Notes under the pieces: generated by a model
Database searches by the model: none
Told to the model about the DNA's origin: nothing
The model's input: the letters and a program-made list of their open reading frames with translations, nothing else
Origin: Halopenitus sp041821145
GTDB taxonomy: Archaea > Halobacteriota > Halobacteria > Halobacteriales > Haloferacaceae
Length of the DNA: 64,000 bases
Assembly: GCF_041821145.1 (NCBI RefSeq)
Contig: NZ_JBGUBC010000015.1
Location: forward strand, 4,268-68,267
Direction: 5' to 3'
Shown: piece after piece, positions 50,818 through 60,770 of the stretch
Layout: each line of letters opens with the position of its first letter
Position numbering within the stretch: the stretch's first letter is position 1
Position numbers and translations under genes: made by a program

Positions 50818-51207
50818 TTAGATCCGTTTGTTCTTCGGCGCTTTCGTTCCGTCGTGCGGGATCGGCGTCACGTCCTCGATCCGGCCGATCTCCACGCCGG
50901 CGCGTGCGAGCGCCCGAATCGTCGCTTGGGCGCCAGGACCGGTCGACTTGTTGAGGTTGCCGCCGGGTCCGCGCACACGAACGTGTACGCCCTCCAGACC
51001 GGCCGCCTTGACCTCCTCGGCGACGACCTCGGCCATCTGCATGGCCGCGTACGGCGAGGCCTCGTCGCGGTTCTGTTTCACCACGGTCCCGCCGGATGAC
51101 TTGGCGATCGTCTCCGCGCCGGTCTCGTCGGTGACCGTGACGAGCGTGTTGTTGAACGATGCATAGACGTGGGCAATTCCCCACTTTCCGTCCTCTGTTT
51201 CGCTCAT
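50818..51207 (-). CDS. rps11: 30S ribosomal protein S11
   Basis: This 129-residue protein has the highly conserved VYASFNNTLVTVTDETGAET segment and ends with IGRIEDVTPIPHDGTKAPKNKR. Normal length for archaeal S11; one base from rpoD and six from rps4. Confidence 0.97.
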   Translation of the reverse strand: MSETEDGKWGIAHVYASFNNTLVTVTDETGAETIAKSSGGTVVKQNRDEASPYAAMQMAEVVAEEVKAAGLEGVHVRVRGPGGNLNKSTGPGAQATIRALARAGVEIGRIEDVTPIPHDGTKAPKNKRI

Positions 51208-51213
51208 GGGTGG

Positions 51214-51741
51214 TTACTCCTGTGCCTCCGCACGCTCGGGGTGTAGTTCGTCGGCGAGCGGGCTCGTTTCGTCGAAGGCGATTGCGTCCTCCTCCGTCGT
51301 ATCGATCTTCTTCGCGGGTCGCGTGACCCGTGCGCCGTCCACCGTCACGTGGCCGTGGACGATGAACTGACGCGCCTGGCTCGTCGAGGAGGCGAGTCCG
51401 TTCCGATAGGTAACCGTCTGGAGACGACGCTCAAGCAGGTCCGTCACGTCGAGTGACAGAACCGACGAGATGTCGTCGTTCTCACTGAGGATGCCGAGGG
51501 TTCGAAGTCGGGTGAGAAACTCCGCTCCGGCTTCCTGGGCGGACTCGACGTCACCCTGTGCCTCTCCGAGCAGCCGTCGCGCCTCGCGGCGCATGTTCCG
51601 TAGCTCGGATTGGGCTCGCCAGAACTCCTCTTTGTTCTTCAGGCCGTATCGCGAGACCAGGTCGGCCTCCTCGGCGATCCGTTCGCCCTGATACGGATGG
51701 TTTGGCGTTTCGTAGCCCTTGGTGTTGTTGCCGGTCGTCAT
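51214..51741 (-). CDS. rps4: 30S ribosomal protein S4
   Basis: This 175-residue protein has the S4 RNA-binding domain QARQFIVHGHVTVDGARVTRP (about 118-138) and N-terminal YGLKNKEEFWRAQ. Overlaps rps13 by four bases. The C-terminus is acidic. Confidence 0.97.
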   Translation of the reverse strand: MTTGNNTKGYETPNHPYQGERIAEEADLVSRYGLKNKEEFWRAQSELRNMRREARRLLGEAQGDVESAQEAGAEFLTRLRTLGILSENDDISSVLSLDVTDLLERRLQTVTYRNGLASSTSQARQFIVHGHVTVDGARVTRPAKKIDTTEEDAIAFDETSPLADELHPERAEAQE

Positions 51742-52271
51742 TCTTCCTCACCAAGCGATTCCATTTCGGCTTCCTCTTCCGCCTGTTCTTCGCGGATCTC
51801 CTCGACGTTGACGCCGATGGTCCCTTCGGTCCGTCCCGTGGACTTGGTTCGCTGTCCGCGTACCTTCTGTCCGCGCTTGTGACGGGACCCTTTGTAGGAT
51901 TCGATCATCTTCATGCGGTTGATGTCGTGTCGTCGCTGTTCGGAGAGTTCGGTTCCGATCTTGTGGTCGGTCTCGCCGGTGAAGAAGTCCTTCTGCCGGT
52001 TGACCATCCATTCTGGAACGTGCTCCTCGAAGTTTTCGACGACCTCGACGACGGCGTCGATCTCGTCATCCTCGAGCGCGCCGAACGTGGCCGTGCGGTC
52101 CACGTCGGCGGTCTCCGCGACGAGTCGAGCCGTGCGCGTGCCGATACCGTTGAGGTCTGTTAGGCTTCGCTCGACGGACTTCGTCCCATCGAGGTCCGCG
52201 GACCCGATGCGAACGAAGTACCGGAGGTCCTCCTCCTCCGCCGAGTCGTCCTGTGGTTCTTCTGCACTCAT
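51738..52271 (-). CDS. rps13: 30S ribosomal protein S13
   Basis: This 177-residue protein has the S13 pattern LNGIGTRTARLVAETADVD (about 41) and C-terminal RHKRGQKVRGQRTKSTGRT (about 130). Both ends carry acidic extensions. The ATG at 52271 removes an in-frame extension that would run through tRNA-Ser. It is the first protein gene of the operon. Confidence 0.96.
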   Translation of the reverse strand: MSAEEPQDDSAEEEDLRYFVRIGSADLDGTKSVERSLTDLNGIGTRTARLVAETADVDRTATFGALEDDEIDAVVEVVENFEEHVPEWMVNRQKDFFTGETDHKIGTELSEQRRHDINRMKMIESYKGSRHKRGQKVRGQRTKSTGRTEGTIGVNVEEIREEQAEEEAEMESLGEEE

Positions 52272-52330
52272 TGTGGGTGGTGTGTCGGTGCGGGCAGTGG
52301 TCTCCCACGGCCTGCAAGTGTCGATTCGAG

Positions 52331-52416
52331 CGTTGCGGCGGGGATTCGAACCCCGGAGGCGTGACCGCCACAGAGTTAGCAACCCTGCGCCTTGGGCCAA
52401 ACTTGGCTACCGCAAC
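52331..52416 (-). tRNA. tRNA-Ser(GCU)
   Basis: On the minus strand the acceptor stem pairs GTTGCGG with CCGCAAC, the anticodon loop TTGCTAA gives GCT, a long variable arm (GGCG...CGCC) marks it as class II, and the T-loop is TTCGAAT. Discriminator G is typical of tRNA-Ser. It lies 59 bases before rps13 and may be co-transcribed with it. Confidence 0.94.
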
Positions 52417-52678
52417 CCTATCGTATCATCGCCCTTCCGGACTCGGGGCCCCGTGCCCCTGCAGTACGTGCGTATGAACGAACCCGTCATCGCCACTTAA
52501 ACATCACGGATGCCACCGGGGCGTGTGCTGACCTCACACGATGCACGGAGCGATCGATGGGCTGTTGATCAGGACGTCGCTACTGAGCGGCCACGCCCGG
52601 CCACGTCGACGCTCCGGTCCGAGTACCCGATCGACGGAGTCGACGCACCTTTTTGCCCTCCGGCGTAAATCCGTAGGT

Positions 52679-53137
52679 ATGTCCCTCGACGTGACGGTTC
52701 CCGACCCGCCGGAGCTTTCCGGGGTCGATCCGAACGAGTACGACGATGCGGAGGTCGCGGGCGACGACTATCGACGCGGGGAGTTGTCGGCGTTCCTTCA
52801 GGAGGGCGCCTGGGAGGAGGCCTTCGAGGAGTGGGCGGCCACGAGCGCCCTCGACGAGGACGAGTGGGCGATCGTCGTCGACTTGGAGTTGGTGGACCGG
52901 TTCGACTTCTTTTGGGACTCCTTTGCCGACCGGGTCGGCTACCACGCACCGGGGCTTCCGGAGGACTGGAAGGTGCGCGATATCCATCCCGAGATCGATT
53001 CGTGGGAAATCGTCTCCGGGATCAACGCCGGGTTGACCGAGCTCGGACAGGTCGTCTGTGAGGTCCTGAAAGCGGAGTACATTGACTGGGAAAGCGACTA
53101 CGATGCACCGGACGACCTCCCGGATTTCGAGACGTGA
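52679..53137 (+). CDS. Acidic haloarchaeal protein, unknown function
   Basis: This 152-residue protein is highly acidic and rich in Trp and Phe, with repeated W-x-x-F/Y patterns (EGAWEEAFEEWAATSAL, about 41-57; DFFWDSFADRVGYH). I recognise no domain or catalytic motif. It is probably cytosolic. The ATG at 52679 follows a T-rich patch (52650) that may belong to its promoter. cobT begins two bases after its stop. Confidence 0.65.
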   Translation: MSLDVTVPDPPELSGVDPNEYDDAEVAGDDYRRGELSAFLQEGAWEEAFEEWAATSALDEDEWAIVVDLELVDRFDFFWDSFADRVGYHAPGLPEDWKVRDIHPEIDSWEIVSGINAGLTELGQVVCEVLKAEYIDWESDYDAPDDLPDFET

Positions 53138-53139
53138 GA

Positions 53140-54243
53140 ATGGAGGAACAACGACGCCGCGACGCCACCGACAACGCCGATCGCTCAGTCGCGATCACCC
53201 TCCCGACCGTACCGCCGGTCGACGAGGCCGCCGAACACGACGCGATGGATCGCCAGCCCACCCTCACGAAGCCGCCCGGGAGCCTCGGTCGGCTTGAGAA
53301 CCTCGCGGTCGCGCTTGCGGGACTCTCCGGCGAGAGCCGACCCGAACTCGCCGAGGCGACCGTCGTGGTCGCGGCGTCGGATCACGGTGTCGTCGATCGT
53401 GGCGTCTCCGCATATCCACAGGCGGCCACCCGGGCGATGCTTGCGAACTTTCTGAACGGCGGGGCGGCGATCAACGCGATCGCCGACGCGGTAGGCGCCG
53501 AGACGCTCGTCGTGGACGCTGGCATCGTCGGCGAGCCGGTTGCAGGAGCCCTCGACGTCCGGATCGGATCGGGAACGGACGACGCCGCCGCGGGATCTGC
53601 GATGTCCCGGAAGGAAGCGCTGGCTGCGATCGATGCGGGCCTCGAAATTGCGGCGGCGGATCTCGACGACAGCGATATCGTCGCGCTCGGGGAGATGGGG
53701 ATCGGAAACACGACGATCGCCGCGGCGCTCACGGCGGCGCTGACCGACGCTTCGCCGGCGGAGGCGACCGGCCACGGGACCGGAATCGACGACGGTCGGC
53801 TCGATCACAAGATCGACGTCGTCGAGGAGATGCTCCGGGTGGACGGCCTCTCTCCGGACGATCGATCCACCGATCAGGATCCCCTCGATATCCTTGCCAG
53901 CGTCGGGGGGTTCGAGGTCGGCGTTCTCGCCGGAGTGGCAATCGGGTGTGCGGCAGACCGGACGCCGGTGGTCGTCGACGGTGCGATAAGCGGGGCGGCC
54001 GCGCTGCTCGCCGACGCGATCGAGCCGGCCGTCCGACCGTATCTCCTTCCCTCGCACGCGGGCGTCGAGCCCGCACACGCGATCCAACTCGACGCACTCG
54101 ATCTGGACCCGCTTTTCGAGTACGACCTCCGGTTGGGTGAGGGGACCGGCGCCTGCCTGGCGTTGCCGATATATCGGTCCGCATGCGCGACGCTCCGCGA
54201 GATGGCGACGTTCGACGATATCGGCCTCGGACCCGACCAGTGA
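53140..54243 (+). CDS. cobT: Nicotinate-nucleotide-dimethylbenzimidazole phosphoribosyltransferase-type protein
   Basis: This 367-residue protein resembles CobT, which activates the lower ligand base of cobalamin. KPPGSLGRLE (about residue 46-55), DHGVVDRGVSAYP (about 80), the glycine-rich GEMGIGNTTIA (about 185) and the late RLGEGTGACLA with the catalytic glutamate (about 338) match the family. No other cobalamin gene is nearby in this window. An upstream GTG two codons earlier is an alternative start. Confidence 0.85.
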   Translation: MEEQRRRDATDNADRSVAITLPTVPPVDEAAEHDAMDRQPTLTKPPGSLGRLENLAVALAGLSGESRPELAEATVVVAASDHGVVDRGVSAYPQAATRAMLANFLNGGAAINAIADAVGAETLVVDAGIVGEPVAGALDVRIGSGTDDAAAGSAMSRKEALAAIDAGLEIAAADLDDSDIVALGEMGIGNTTIAAALTAALTDASPAEATGHGTGIDDGRLDHKIDVVEEMLRVDGLSPDDRSTDQDPLDILASVGGFEVGVLAGVAIGCAADRTPVVVDGAISGAAALLADAIEPAVRPYLLPSHAGVEPAHAIQLDALDLDPLFEYDLRLGEGTGACLALPIYRSACATLREMATFDDIGLGPDQ

Positions 54244-54348
54244 CGGGATGACCGTCTCCAGGGTTCGATAGTCGTATTCAGATCTTCGATCCGCCTCTCC
54301 GGGGAGCGACTCCGTCGTATTCAAATACGCGGCCGAACACGCACGGAT

Positions 54349-57300
54349 ATGGAGCAGATCGACGACCAGTACACGCCCGCGGACGTCGAGTCCCTGGTGG
54401 ACGAGTACTGGGACGACACCGACGCCTACGAGGCGGCAACGGAGGCCCACGCCGACGACCCGCCGTTCTTCTTCGTCGACGGCCCGCCATACACCTCGGG
54501 GCAGATGCATCTCGGGACCGCCTGGAACAAAACGCTCAAGGACGCCATCATCCGGTACAAGCGGATGGACGGTTATCGAGTGACCGACCGTCCCGGCTAC
54601 GACATGCACGGCCTCCCGATCGAGGTCAAAGTCGAGGAAGAACTCGGCTTCGAGTCCAAACAGGACATCGAGGAGTACGGAATGGAGGCGTTCATCGAGG
54701 AGTGCATGACGTTCGCGGAGTCCAACCGCGAGGCGATGGACGAGGACTTCAAGTCGATCGGTGTCTGGATGGACTGGGAAGACCCCTACAAGACGATCTC
54801 CCCCGAGTACATGGAGTCGGCCTGGTGGGCGTTCTCGGCGGTCGCCGATCGCGGCCTCGTCGAGCGCGGCAAGCGGTCGATATCCCAATGTCCCCGGTGT
54901 GAGACCGGCCTCGCGAACAACGAGGTCGAGTATGAGGACGTCGAGGACCCGTCCGTCTACGTGAAATTCCCCCTTTCGGACCGGGACGGCTCACTCGTCA
55001 TCTGGACGACCACCCCGTGGACGATCCCCGCGAACACGTTCGTCGCGGTCGATCCGGATCTCACTTACAACGCGGTTCGCGCCGAACGGGACGGTGACAC
55101 GGAGACGCTATACGTCGCCGCCGAGTGCGTCGAGGACGTACTCAAGCAGGGACGCTACGACGACTACGAGATCGAAGCCGAGCTGTCGGGTTCGGAGATC
55201 GTCGGCTGGGAGTACGATCATCCCCTGGCCGACCACCTCGACGAGTACCCCGATTTCGAGGGTGCTGGCCGGGTGTACGCCGCTGATTACGTCGAGGCCG
55301 ACCGCACCGGACTCGTTCACTCCGCGCCCGGACACGGTGAGGTCGACTTCGAGCGCGGACGCGAGCTCGGATTGGATATCGTGTGCCCGGTCGAACCGAA
55401 CGGAGAGTTCACCGACGCGGCCGGCGAGTACGCCGGACAATTCGTTCGCGACGCCAACGACGATATCATCGAGGATCTGGTCGCCGACGGTTACATGCTC
55501 GCCCACGACACGGTCGAGCACAGCTACGGCCACTGCTGGCGGTGTGGCACGGGAATACTCCAACTGGTCTCCGACCAGTGGTTCATCTCGATCACCGACA
55601 TCAAAGACGACCTCCTCGATAACATGGAGGACTCCGAGTGGTACCCGGAATGGGCCCGCGATCAGCGGTTCCGCGACTTCATCGAGGACGCCCCCGACTG
55701 GAACGTCTCCAGACAGCGCTACTGGGGCATCCCGATCCCGATCTGGGTCCCCGAGGACGCCGATCCCGAGGCGTTCGGCGAGGAGATGATCGTGATCGGC
55801 ACTCGCGAGGAGCTGGCCGACCGCGTCGATCAGTCGGTCGATCCCGAGTCGATCGACCTGCATCGGCCGACCGTCGACGATCTGACGATCACCGAAGACG
55901 AGACGACCTATCGACGCGTCGAGGACGTCTTCGACGTTTGGCTCGACTCCTCGGTGGCCACGTGGGCGACGATCGGTTATCCCGGCGAAACCGAGGCCTT
56001 CGAGGAGCTGTGGCCGGCTGACCTCATCGTGGAGGCACACGACCAGACTCGCGGCTGGTTCTGGTCACAACTCGGCATGGGAACGGCGGCCTTCGGTGAG
56101 GTTCCCTACGAGCAGGTGTTGATGCACGGGTTCGTCAACGATAGCGAGGGACGCAAGATGTCGAAATCGGTCGGCAACATCGTCACTCCCGAGGAGGCGA
56201 TCGACCGCGCCGGTCGAGATCCCCTCCGGACGTACCTGTTGAGCCACGACCAGCAGGGTGTCGACCTGGCGTTCGAGTGGGACGGACTCGGTGAGATACA
56301 GGGTAAACTCAACATTCTCTGGAATACGTTCCGGTTCCCGCTGCCGTACATGTCCCTCGACGATTACGATCCCGCCGAGGCGTCGCTGGAGGACGGCGAA
56401 CTCGAACTCGTCGACGAGTGGATCCTCTCGCGGCTCCAATCGGTCGAACACGAGATCAACGAGGCCTGGGCGGACTACCGGGTCAGCGACGTCGTCAACG
56501 CACTGATCGAATTCGTAACCCAGGACGTCTCGCGATTCTACATCAAGGCGGTCCGAGACCGGATGTGGGAGGAGTCCGATTCGGAATCGAAGCGGGGAGC
56601 CTACGCCACCCTCGCGACGGTTCTCGAGGAAACGATCAGGCTGCTCGCTCCGATCGCGCCCTACCTGAGCGAACGAATGTACCAGACCCTCGATGGCGAG
56701 GCGACGACGGTTCACGCGCTCTCGTATCCCGACCCCGATCCGTCCCGTCATGACCCCGTCCTTGAGCAGGACATCGCAGCCCTCCGCGAGGTTGAGGAGG
56801 CGGCGGCGAACGCTCGCCAGCAGGCGGGACGCAAGCTCCGATGGCCGGTCTCTCGCGTCATCGTGGAAAGCGAGGACGAGGCGGTCCGGGAGTCGATAAC
56901 ACGTCTCGAGGATCTCCTTCTCGATCGGGTGAACGCGCGGTCGCTCGTGGTAACGGACCGATTCGAGGAACTCGTCGAGGTGGCCGAACCGCGGATGTCG
57001 GAGATCGGCCCCGCCTTCGGCGCCGACGCCCAGAAGGTAATGGATGCCCTTGCGGGTGCCACCCGGGAGATGGTCGAAAACGGGGAGATCACCATTGACG
57101 GCGAACCGGTGGATTTGACGGCGGAAATGGTCGAGTACGTCGCAACTCCCCCGGAGAACGTGTGGGGAGTCGACTTCGAGGACGGAACCGTCTACGTCGA
57201 TACGGAACTCACGGACGACATCGAGGCGGAGGGCTACGCACGAGACGTCATCCGGCGCACCCAGCAGATGCGAAAAGACCTCGAACTCGACGTCGACGCG

Positions 57301-57483
57301 GAGATCAGCCTCGGGGTCGCGATCGACGACGAGCGCGTTTCGTCACTCGTTGAGGATCACCACGATCTGATCGCCGAGGAAACGCGAGCGAGTGAGTGGC
57401 TCGAGGATCCGGAAGCTGCAGCACACACGGAGACCTGGGAGATCGAGGGCATCGACGTGACGATCGGTATCGATCCGCGCTGA
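54349..57483 (+). CDS. ileS: Isoleucyl-tRNA synthetase
   Basis: This 1044-residue class I synthetase charges tRNA-Ile. The HIGH-type motif HLGT is at residues 54-57, the KMSKS motif at 603-607, and the editing domain lies between (GHGEVDFERGRELG marks it). A long anticodon-binding and C-terminal part follows. Length and order match the archaeal enzyme. Confidence 0.96.
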   Translation: MEQIDDQYTPADVESLVDEYWDDTDAYEAATEAHADDPPFFFVDGPPYTSGQMHLGTAWNKTLKDAIIRYKRMDGYRVTDRPGYDMHGLPIEVKVEEELGFESKQDIEEYGMEAFIEECMTFAESNREAMDEDFKSIGVWMDWEDPYKTISPEYMESAWWAFSAVADRGLVERGKRSISQCPRCETGLANNEVEYEDVEDPSVYVKFPLSDRDGSLVIWTTTPWTIPANTFVAVDPDLTYNAVRAERDGDTETLYVAAECVEDVLKQGRYDDYEIEAELSGSEIVGWEYDHPLADHLDEYPDFEGAGRVYAADYVEADRTGLVHSAPGHGEVDFERGRELGLDIVCPVEPNGEFTDAAGEYAGQFVRDANDDIIEDLVADGYMLAHDTVEHSYGHCWRCGTGILQLVSDQWFISITDIKDDLLDNMEDSEWYPEWARDQRFRDFIEDAPDWNVSRQRYWGIPIPIWVPEDADPEAFGEEMIVIGTREELADRVDQSVDPESIDLHRPTVDDLTITEDETTYRRVEDVFDVWLDSSVATWATIGYPGETEAFEELWPADLIVEAHDQTRGWFWSQLGMGTAAFGEVPYEQVLMHGFVNDSEGRKMSKSVGNIVTPEEAIDRAGRDPLRTYLLSHDQQGVDLAFEWDGLGEIQGKLNILWNTFRFPLPYMSLDDYDPAEASLEDGELELVDEWILSRLQSVEHEINEAWADYRVSDVVNALIEFVTQDVSRFYIKAVRDRMWEESDSESKRGAYATLATVLEETIRLLAPIAPYLSERMYQTLDGEATTVHALSYPDPDPSRHDPVLEQDIAALREVEEAAANARQQAGRKLRWPVSRVIVESEDEAVRESITRLEDLLLDRVNARSLVVTDRFEELVEVAEPRMSEIGPAFGADAQKVMDALAGATREMVENGEITIDGEPVDLTAEMVEYVATPPENVWGVDFEDGTVYVDTELTDDIEAEGYARDVIRRTQQMRKDLELDVDAEISLGVAIDDERVSSLVEDHHDLIAEETRASEWLEDPEAAAHTETWEIEGIDVTIGIDPR

Positions 57484-57569
57484 GGTCGCCGTTCTGGGAC
57501 GGGTTCATACCGGATCGTCGCCGGCCGGTCGAAAGATATTCGGCGGTGTCGACCCTCCCCTTACACACG

Positions 57570-58046
57570 ATGCACGTCCGACCGGCGCGTCCCGGCGACG
57601 CCGAGGCGCTACGGGCGGCGGTTTCCCGCACGGGCGAAACGGCCGTATTTGACGATCGCGAGGTACAGGTGTTCGACGTGTCCGCAGCCGGGGTTCGGGA
57701 GGCGGCGGTGGCCGCGGACTGTGGATTTCTCGTCGAGGTCAACGACCGACCAGTCGGGCTGGCGTTGGCCCATCCCGACCGCGACGGGACGGCTGCCGAG
57801 CTTCTCGCGTTGTGGGTCCATCCGGAACACGCCGAGACGAGCGTCGAACGGAAGCTCATCGAGCGAGTCGCACGCGCGCTCCATCACGATCACGAGGGGA
57901 TCGAAACGCTCCGCGTGACGGTTCCGATCGGGGAGCCCGCGGCGATGGAGTTCTACCGGGCGAACGGGTTCGATCGCGACGGCACTCGCTCGGGACGCGG
58001 CGGCGAGGAAGTCATCCTGACCGCCCCCGTCGATCAGTGGTTGTGA
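57570..58046 (+). CDS. GNAT-family N-acetyltransferase
   Basis: This 158-residue protein has the GNAT fold with ALWVHPEHAETSVERKLIER (about 78-97) and PAAMEFYRANGFDRDG (about 122-137). The usual glycine-rich acetyl-CoA loop is replaced by ETSVERKL, so acetyl-CoA binding may be weak. The stop overlaps a GTG of the methyltransferase gene. The ATG at 57570 avoids reading from ileS. Confidence 0.8.
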   Translation: MHVRPARPGDAEALRAAVSRTGETAVFDDREVQVFDVSAAGVREAAVAADCGFLVEVNDRPVGLALAHPDRDGTAAELLALWVHPEHAETSVERKLIERVARALHHDHEGIETLRVTVPIGEPAAMEFYRANGFDRDGTRSGRGGEEVILTAPVDQWL

Positions 58047-58726
58047 CCGGATCCGGGTCGTCCGGATCGAGAGGGATTCATGGCGTCGGTGACGTTCGGT
58101 TCTTCGATCGGACCGCGCCCCTCTACGACCTCGTGATGCCCGCCGCAAACCCCGACGTTCTCACGGACGCGTTCGATATCGCAACCGGGTCGATTCATCG
58201 TATCCTCGACGTCGCCGGTGGATCCGGTCGAGCGTCGATGGCGATCGCGGACCGACCCAACGCGGGGGATCCCATCGTCGTGGATGCCTCCACGGGGATG
58301 GTAAAGCAAGCACGCGATCGAGGGCTCACGGTGGTCCGAGGGGACGCAATGAACCTGCCGATCGGTTCGGCGACGATCGATGCCGCGATGATCGTCGATG
58401 CGCTTCATCACGTCCCCGACCGGAAGGCGACCTTGAACGAGCTGTTCCGGGTTCTCCGCCCCGGCGGCGTGGCCGTGATCCGCGAGTTCGATCCCGACCA
58501 TCCGCTCGGCCGGCTCCTGGTGGCCGGTGAGTCGGCGATCGGGATGGGATCGACGTTCGTGTCTCCCGAGGAACTCCTTGCGTCCCTCGAGATCGCGGGA
58601 TTCGATCCGACCGTACTCGATGACGGATTCGTCTATACCGCAGTGGGACGGGTCCCGGATCTCGATGCGACTCTCGACGCGGCTCCCGTCGGTTCCGGCG
58701 ATTGCGGGGATGAATCGCGAAGGTGA
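58043..58726 (+). CDS. SAM-dependent class I methyltransferase
   Basis: This 227-residue protein has the class I methyltransferase motif ILDVAGGSGRASMAIA (about 47-62, motif I) and the DALHHVPDRKATLNELFRVLRPGG stretch (first part about 115-128). It resembles UbiE/COQ5-like enzymes. Start is a GTG sharing three bases with the GNAT stop region (GTGA). Substrate unknown. Confidence 0.86.
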   Translation: MTGSGSSGSRGIHGVGDVRFFDRTAPLYDLVMPAANPDVLTDAFDIATGSIHRILDVAGGSGRASMAIADRPNAGDPIVVDASTGMVKQARDRGLTVVRGDAMNLPIGSATIDAAMIVDALHHVPDRKATLNELFRVLRPGGVAVIREFDPDHPLGRLLVAGESAIGMGSTFVSPEELLASLEIAGFDPTVLDDGFVYTAVGRVPDLDATLDAAPVGSGDCGDESRR

Positions 58727-58804
58727 AGCAGACTCACAAAGAACCGGCACGATATCCGGCGACGATCCGCACGAAACAAGAGGCATCCCGTTCGATGGTC
58801 GTGT

Positions 58805-59218
58805 ATGTCGAAAGAGAGCTTCCTGACGAGGCGTCTCGACCGTGGCGCGCTCCCGTTGGTGATCGGCGACGTCGTTGCGATAGTGGTCGTGTTGTCGATC
58901 GGTGCTTTCCAGCATTATGAGACGGGATTTCTGCTCGATGACCCCGTCTATTTGGCTGCGATCTACGCTCCGTTCCTGATCGGGTGGGCGATCATGGCCC
59001 CGCTCGTCGGCGCGTACTCGCCCGGCGCAGTCGAGTCGGCGAAGGCCTCGCTTCCGCTTGCCATCCGATCGTGGATTCCGGCGGCCCTGATCGGCGTCGG
59101 CCTGCGGTGGATCGGAGTGTTTCACGGCGGTGCCGACCCGGTCTTCGTCCTCGTGATGGTGGTGACTGGATCGGTGGGGATCGGGATCTGGCGGGCCGCG
59201 TACTTCAAGATTCGATGA
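58805..59218 (+). CDS. DUF3054 membrane protein
   Basis: This 137-residue protein has four transmembrane helices: GDVVAIVVVLSIGAF, YLAAIYAPFLIGWAIMAPLV, SWIPAALIGVGLRW and VFVLVMVVTGSVGIGIWRAAY. The pattern matches the DUF3054 family found in haloarchaea and actinobacteria. No function is assigned. Confidence 0.8.
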   Translation: MSKESFLTRRLDRGALPLVIGDVVAIVVVLSIGAFQHYETGFLLDDPVYLAAIYAPFLIGWAIMAPLVGAYSPGAVESAKASLPLAIRSWIPAALIGVGLRWIGVFHGGADPVFVLVMVVTGSVGIGIWRAAYFKIR

Positions 59219-59261
59219 CGTAGATCCTCACCTTCGGACGTCCCGGAATCCCATACCGTTC

Positions 59262-60578
59262 TCATGAACGGCCGTTCTTGTGGCCCAGATACAGCCCGGT
59301 GGCGGCGCCGACGATAGCGAATCCGGCTAACGTAAGAAACAGCGCGGACTCGTTGAAGTACTCCAAGATCACGCCGGCGATCGTCCCGCCGAGCGCCCCG
59401 ACGCCGAAAACGCCGAGGTAGGTATACCCGTAGGAGAGCCCGCGGGTGCCCGCCGGGGTATACTCCGCGACGGTCGCCTGATAAAGCGGCTGGACGACGA
59501 ACAGGAACATCCCCATCAGGACGCCGACGACGGCCAGCGGGCCGATCCCGAGGGAGGCGGCCGGCAGGAACACGAGAGCGAGAACGGCGAGCCCGCTGAA
59601 TCCCGCCGCGAGTCCGTATTCCACCGGGAGCCGGTCAGTGAGCTTTCCGCCGACGTACTGGCCCACGACGCCGACGAGCAACAGTCCTGAATAGAAGTAA
59701 TCACCGGGGGCGAGCGACTCTCCAGCAGCCGGATCCACGCCCAGAACGGACTGGAGAGTCTCGGGGATCAACGCCGCGATCGGGATCGGGTCGAAGCCTT
59801 CGAGACGACTGAGAAGCTCCGGCAGGAAGGTGAGGAACCCCCGGTAGAATAGCCCCGAACACATGACTACGAGAAAGACGAGCGCGAAGCTGCCTGCGAA
59901 AAGCGTCCGCGACTCGGCGAGGAACTCCCCGACCGATTCGACGCCGGTATCTGCCTTTGAGTCGGTTCCCCCGCCGGTTTGGGATTCGGTTGCAGCTTGC
60001 GGATCGATGTCGGATCGGGAGGCGTAGACCGCGGCAATCACGGCAGGAACGGCGAGGATGGCAGCGACGGTCCGCCACTCCAAGAAGAGAAGCGACGTGG
60101 CCGCAACCAGCGGACCGATCCCGATCCCGACGTTCCCGGCGATCCCGTGGTAGGCGAACCCGGAGCCGCGCTCAACGACGCCCTTCGAGACGAGCGACAG
60201 GCCGGCCGGATGATAGACCGACGCGGAAACCCCCCACAGAACGAGTGCGAGGGTGATGACCACCACGCTCGGAGCCATCGCCAACAACAGGAAGGAGACG
60301 GCCATCCCGAGCAGGCAGACGGTTATCAGCCGCCGCGAGCCGAGTCGATCGACGAGGATGCCGCCGGGAAGCGCACCGAGGCCGAAGAGTCCGTATCCGA
60401 CGGTGACGACGACGCCGAGGGAGGCGGTCGTCACCTCCAGCGTCACGATCCCGAGGTCGATAACCGAGAATTCGAGGAGCCACAGCGCCACGAAGATCGG
60501 GATCGAGAGCTCGTAGGTGTGAACCATCCCGTGTGCCACCATAACAAGTGCGGTGATGGCGCGATCGTTTGCGTTCAC
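59262..60578 (-). CDS. Major facilitator superfamily transporter
   Basis: This 438-residue membrane protein has about twelve transmembrane helices with the MFS loop GGILVDRLGSRRL (about residue 72, motif A-like) and a hydrophilic central loop (about 195-220). Substrate unknown. It is convergent with the DUF3054 gene. Confidence 0.87.
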   Translation of the reverse strand: MNANDRAITALVMVAHGMVHTYELSIPIFVALWLLEFSVIDLGIVTLEVTTASLGVVVTVGYGLFGLGALPGGILVDRLGSRRLITVCLLGMAVSFLLLAMAPSVVVITLALVLWGVSASVYHPAGLSLVSKGVVERGSGFAYHGIAGNVGIGIGPLVAATSLLFLEWRTVAAILAVPAVIAAVYASRSDIDPQAATESQTGGGTDSKADTGVESVGEFLAESRTLFAGSFALVFLVVMCSGLFYRGFLTFLPELLSRLEGFDPIPIAALIPETLQSVLGVDPAAGESLAPGDYFYSGLLLVGVVGQYVGGKLTDRLPVEYGLAAGFSGLAVLALVFLPAASLGIGPLAVVGVLMGMFLFVVQPLYQATVAEYTPAGTRGLSYGYTYLGVFGVGALGGTIAGVILEYFNESALFLTLAGFAIVGAATGLYLGHKNGRS

Positions 60579-60659
60579 TATCGACGTGTGTGATTTGGGA
60601 CGGGTTTAACCGTTCGATCGACGATAGGATGCCCGGAAACCGCTCCGTCTCCGCTTTCG

Positions 60660-60770
60660 ATTGGTTCCCATTCTATAACTTATGAGAATTCACTAAAAAA
60701 TATTTAATATAGTAATTGAATACCCACGGGAAATAATTATATACCCCCGTTCCATAGTATGAAATATATT
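60660..60770 (+). promoter_or_regulatory. AT-rich island with TATA box
   Basis: About 110 bases are far richer in A and T than the surrounding DNA, ending with the box AATTATATA (60735-60743), about 28 bases before ATG 60771. The island sits between the divergent MFS and small membrane protein genes and could serve both promoters. Confidence 0.6.

Noticed and set aside
53185..54888. 567-codon minus-strand frame across cobT and ileS
   Set aside because: It is antisense to two well-supported genes and has the low-complexity Arg/Asp/Gly composition of a shadow frame.
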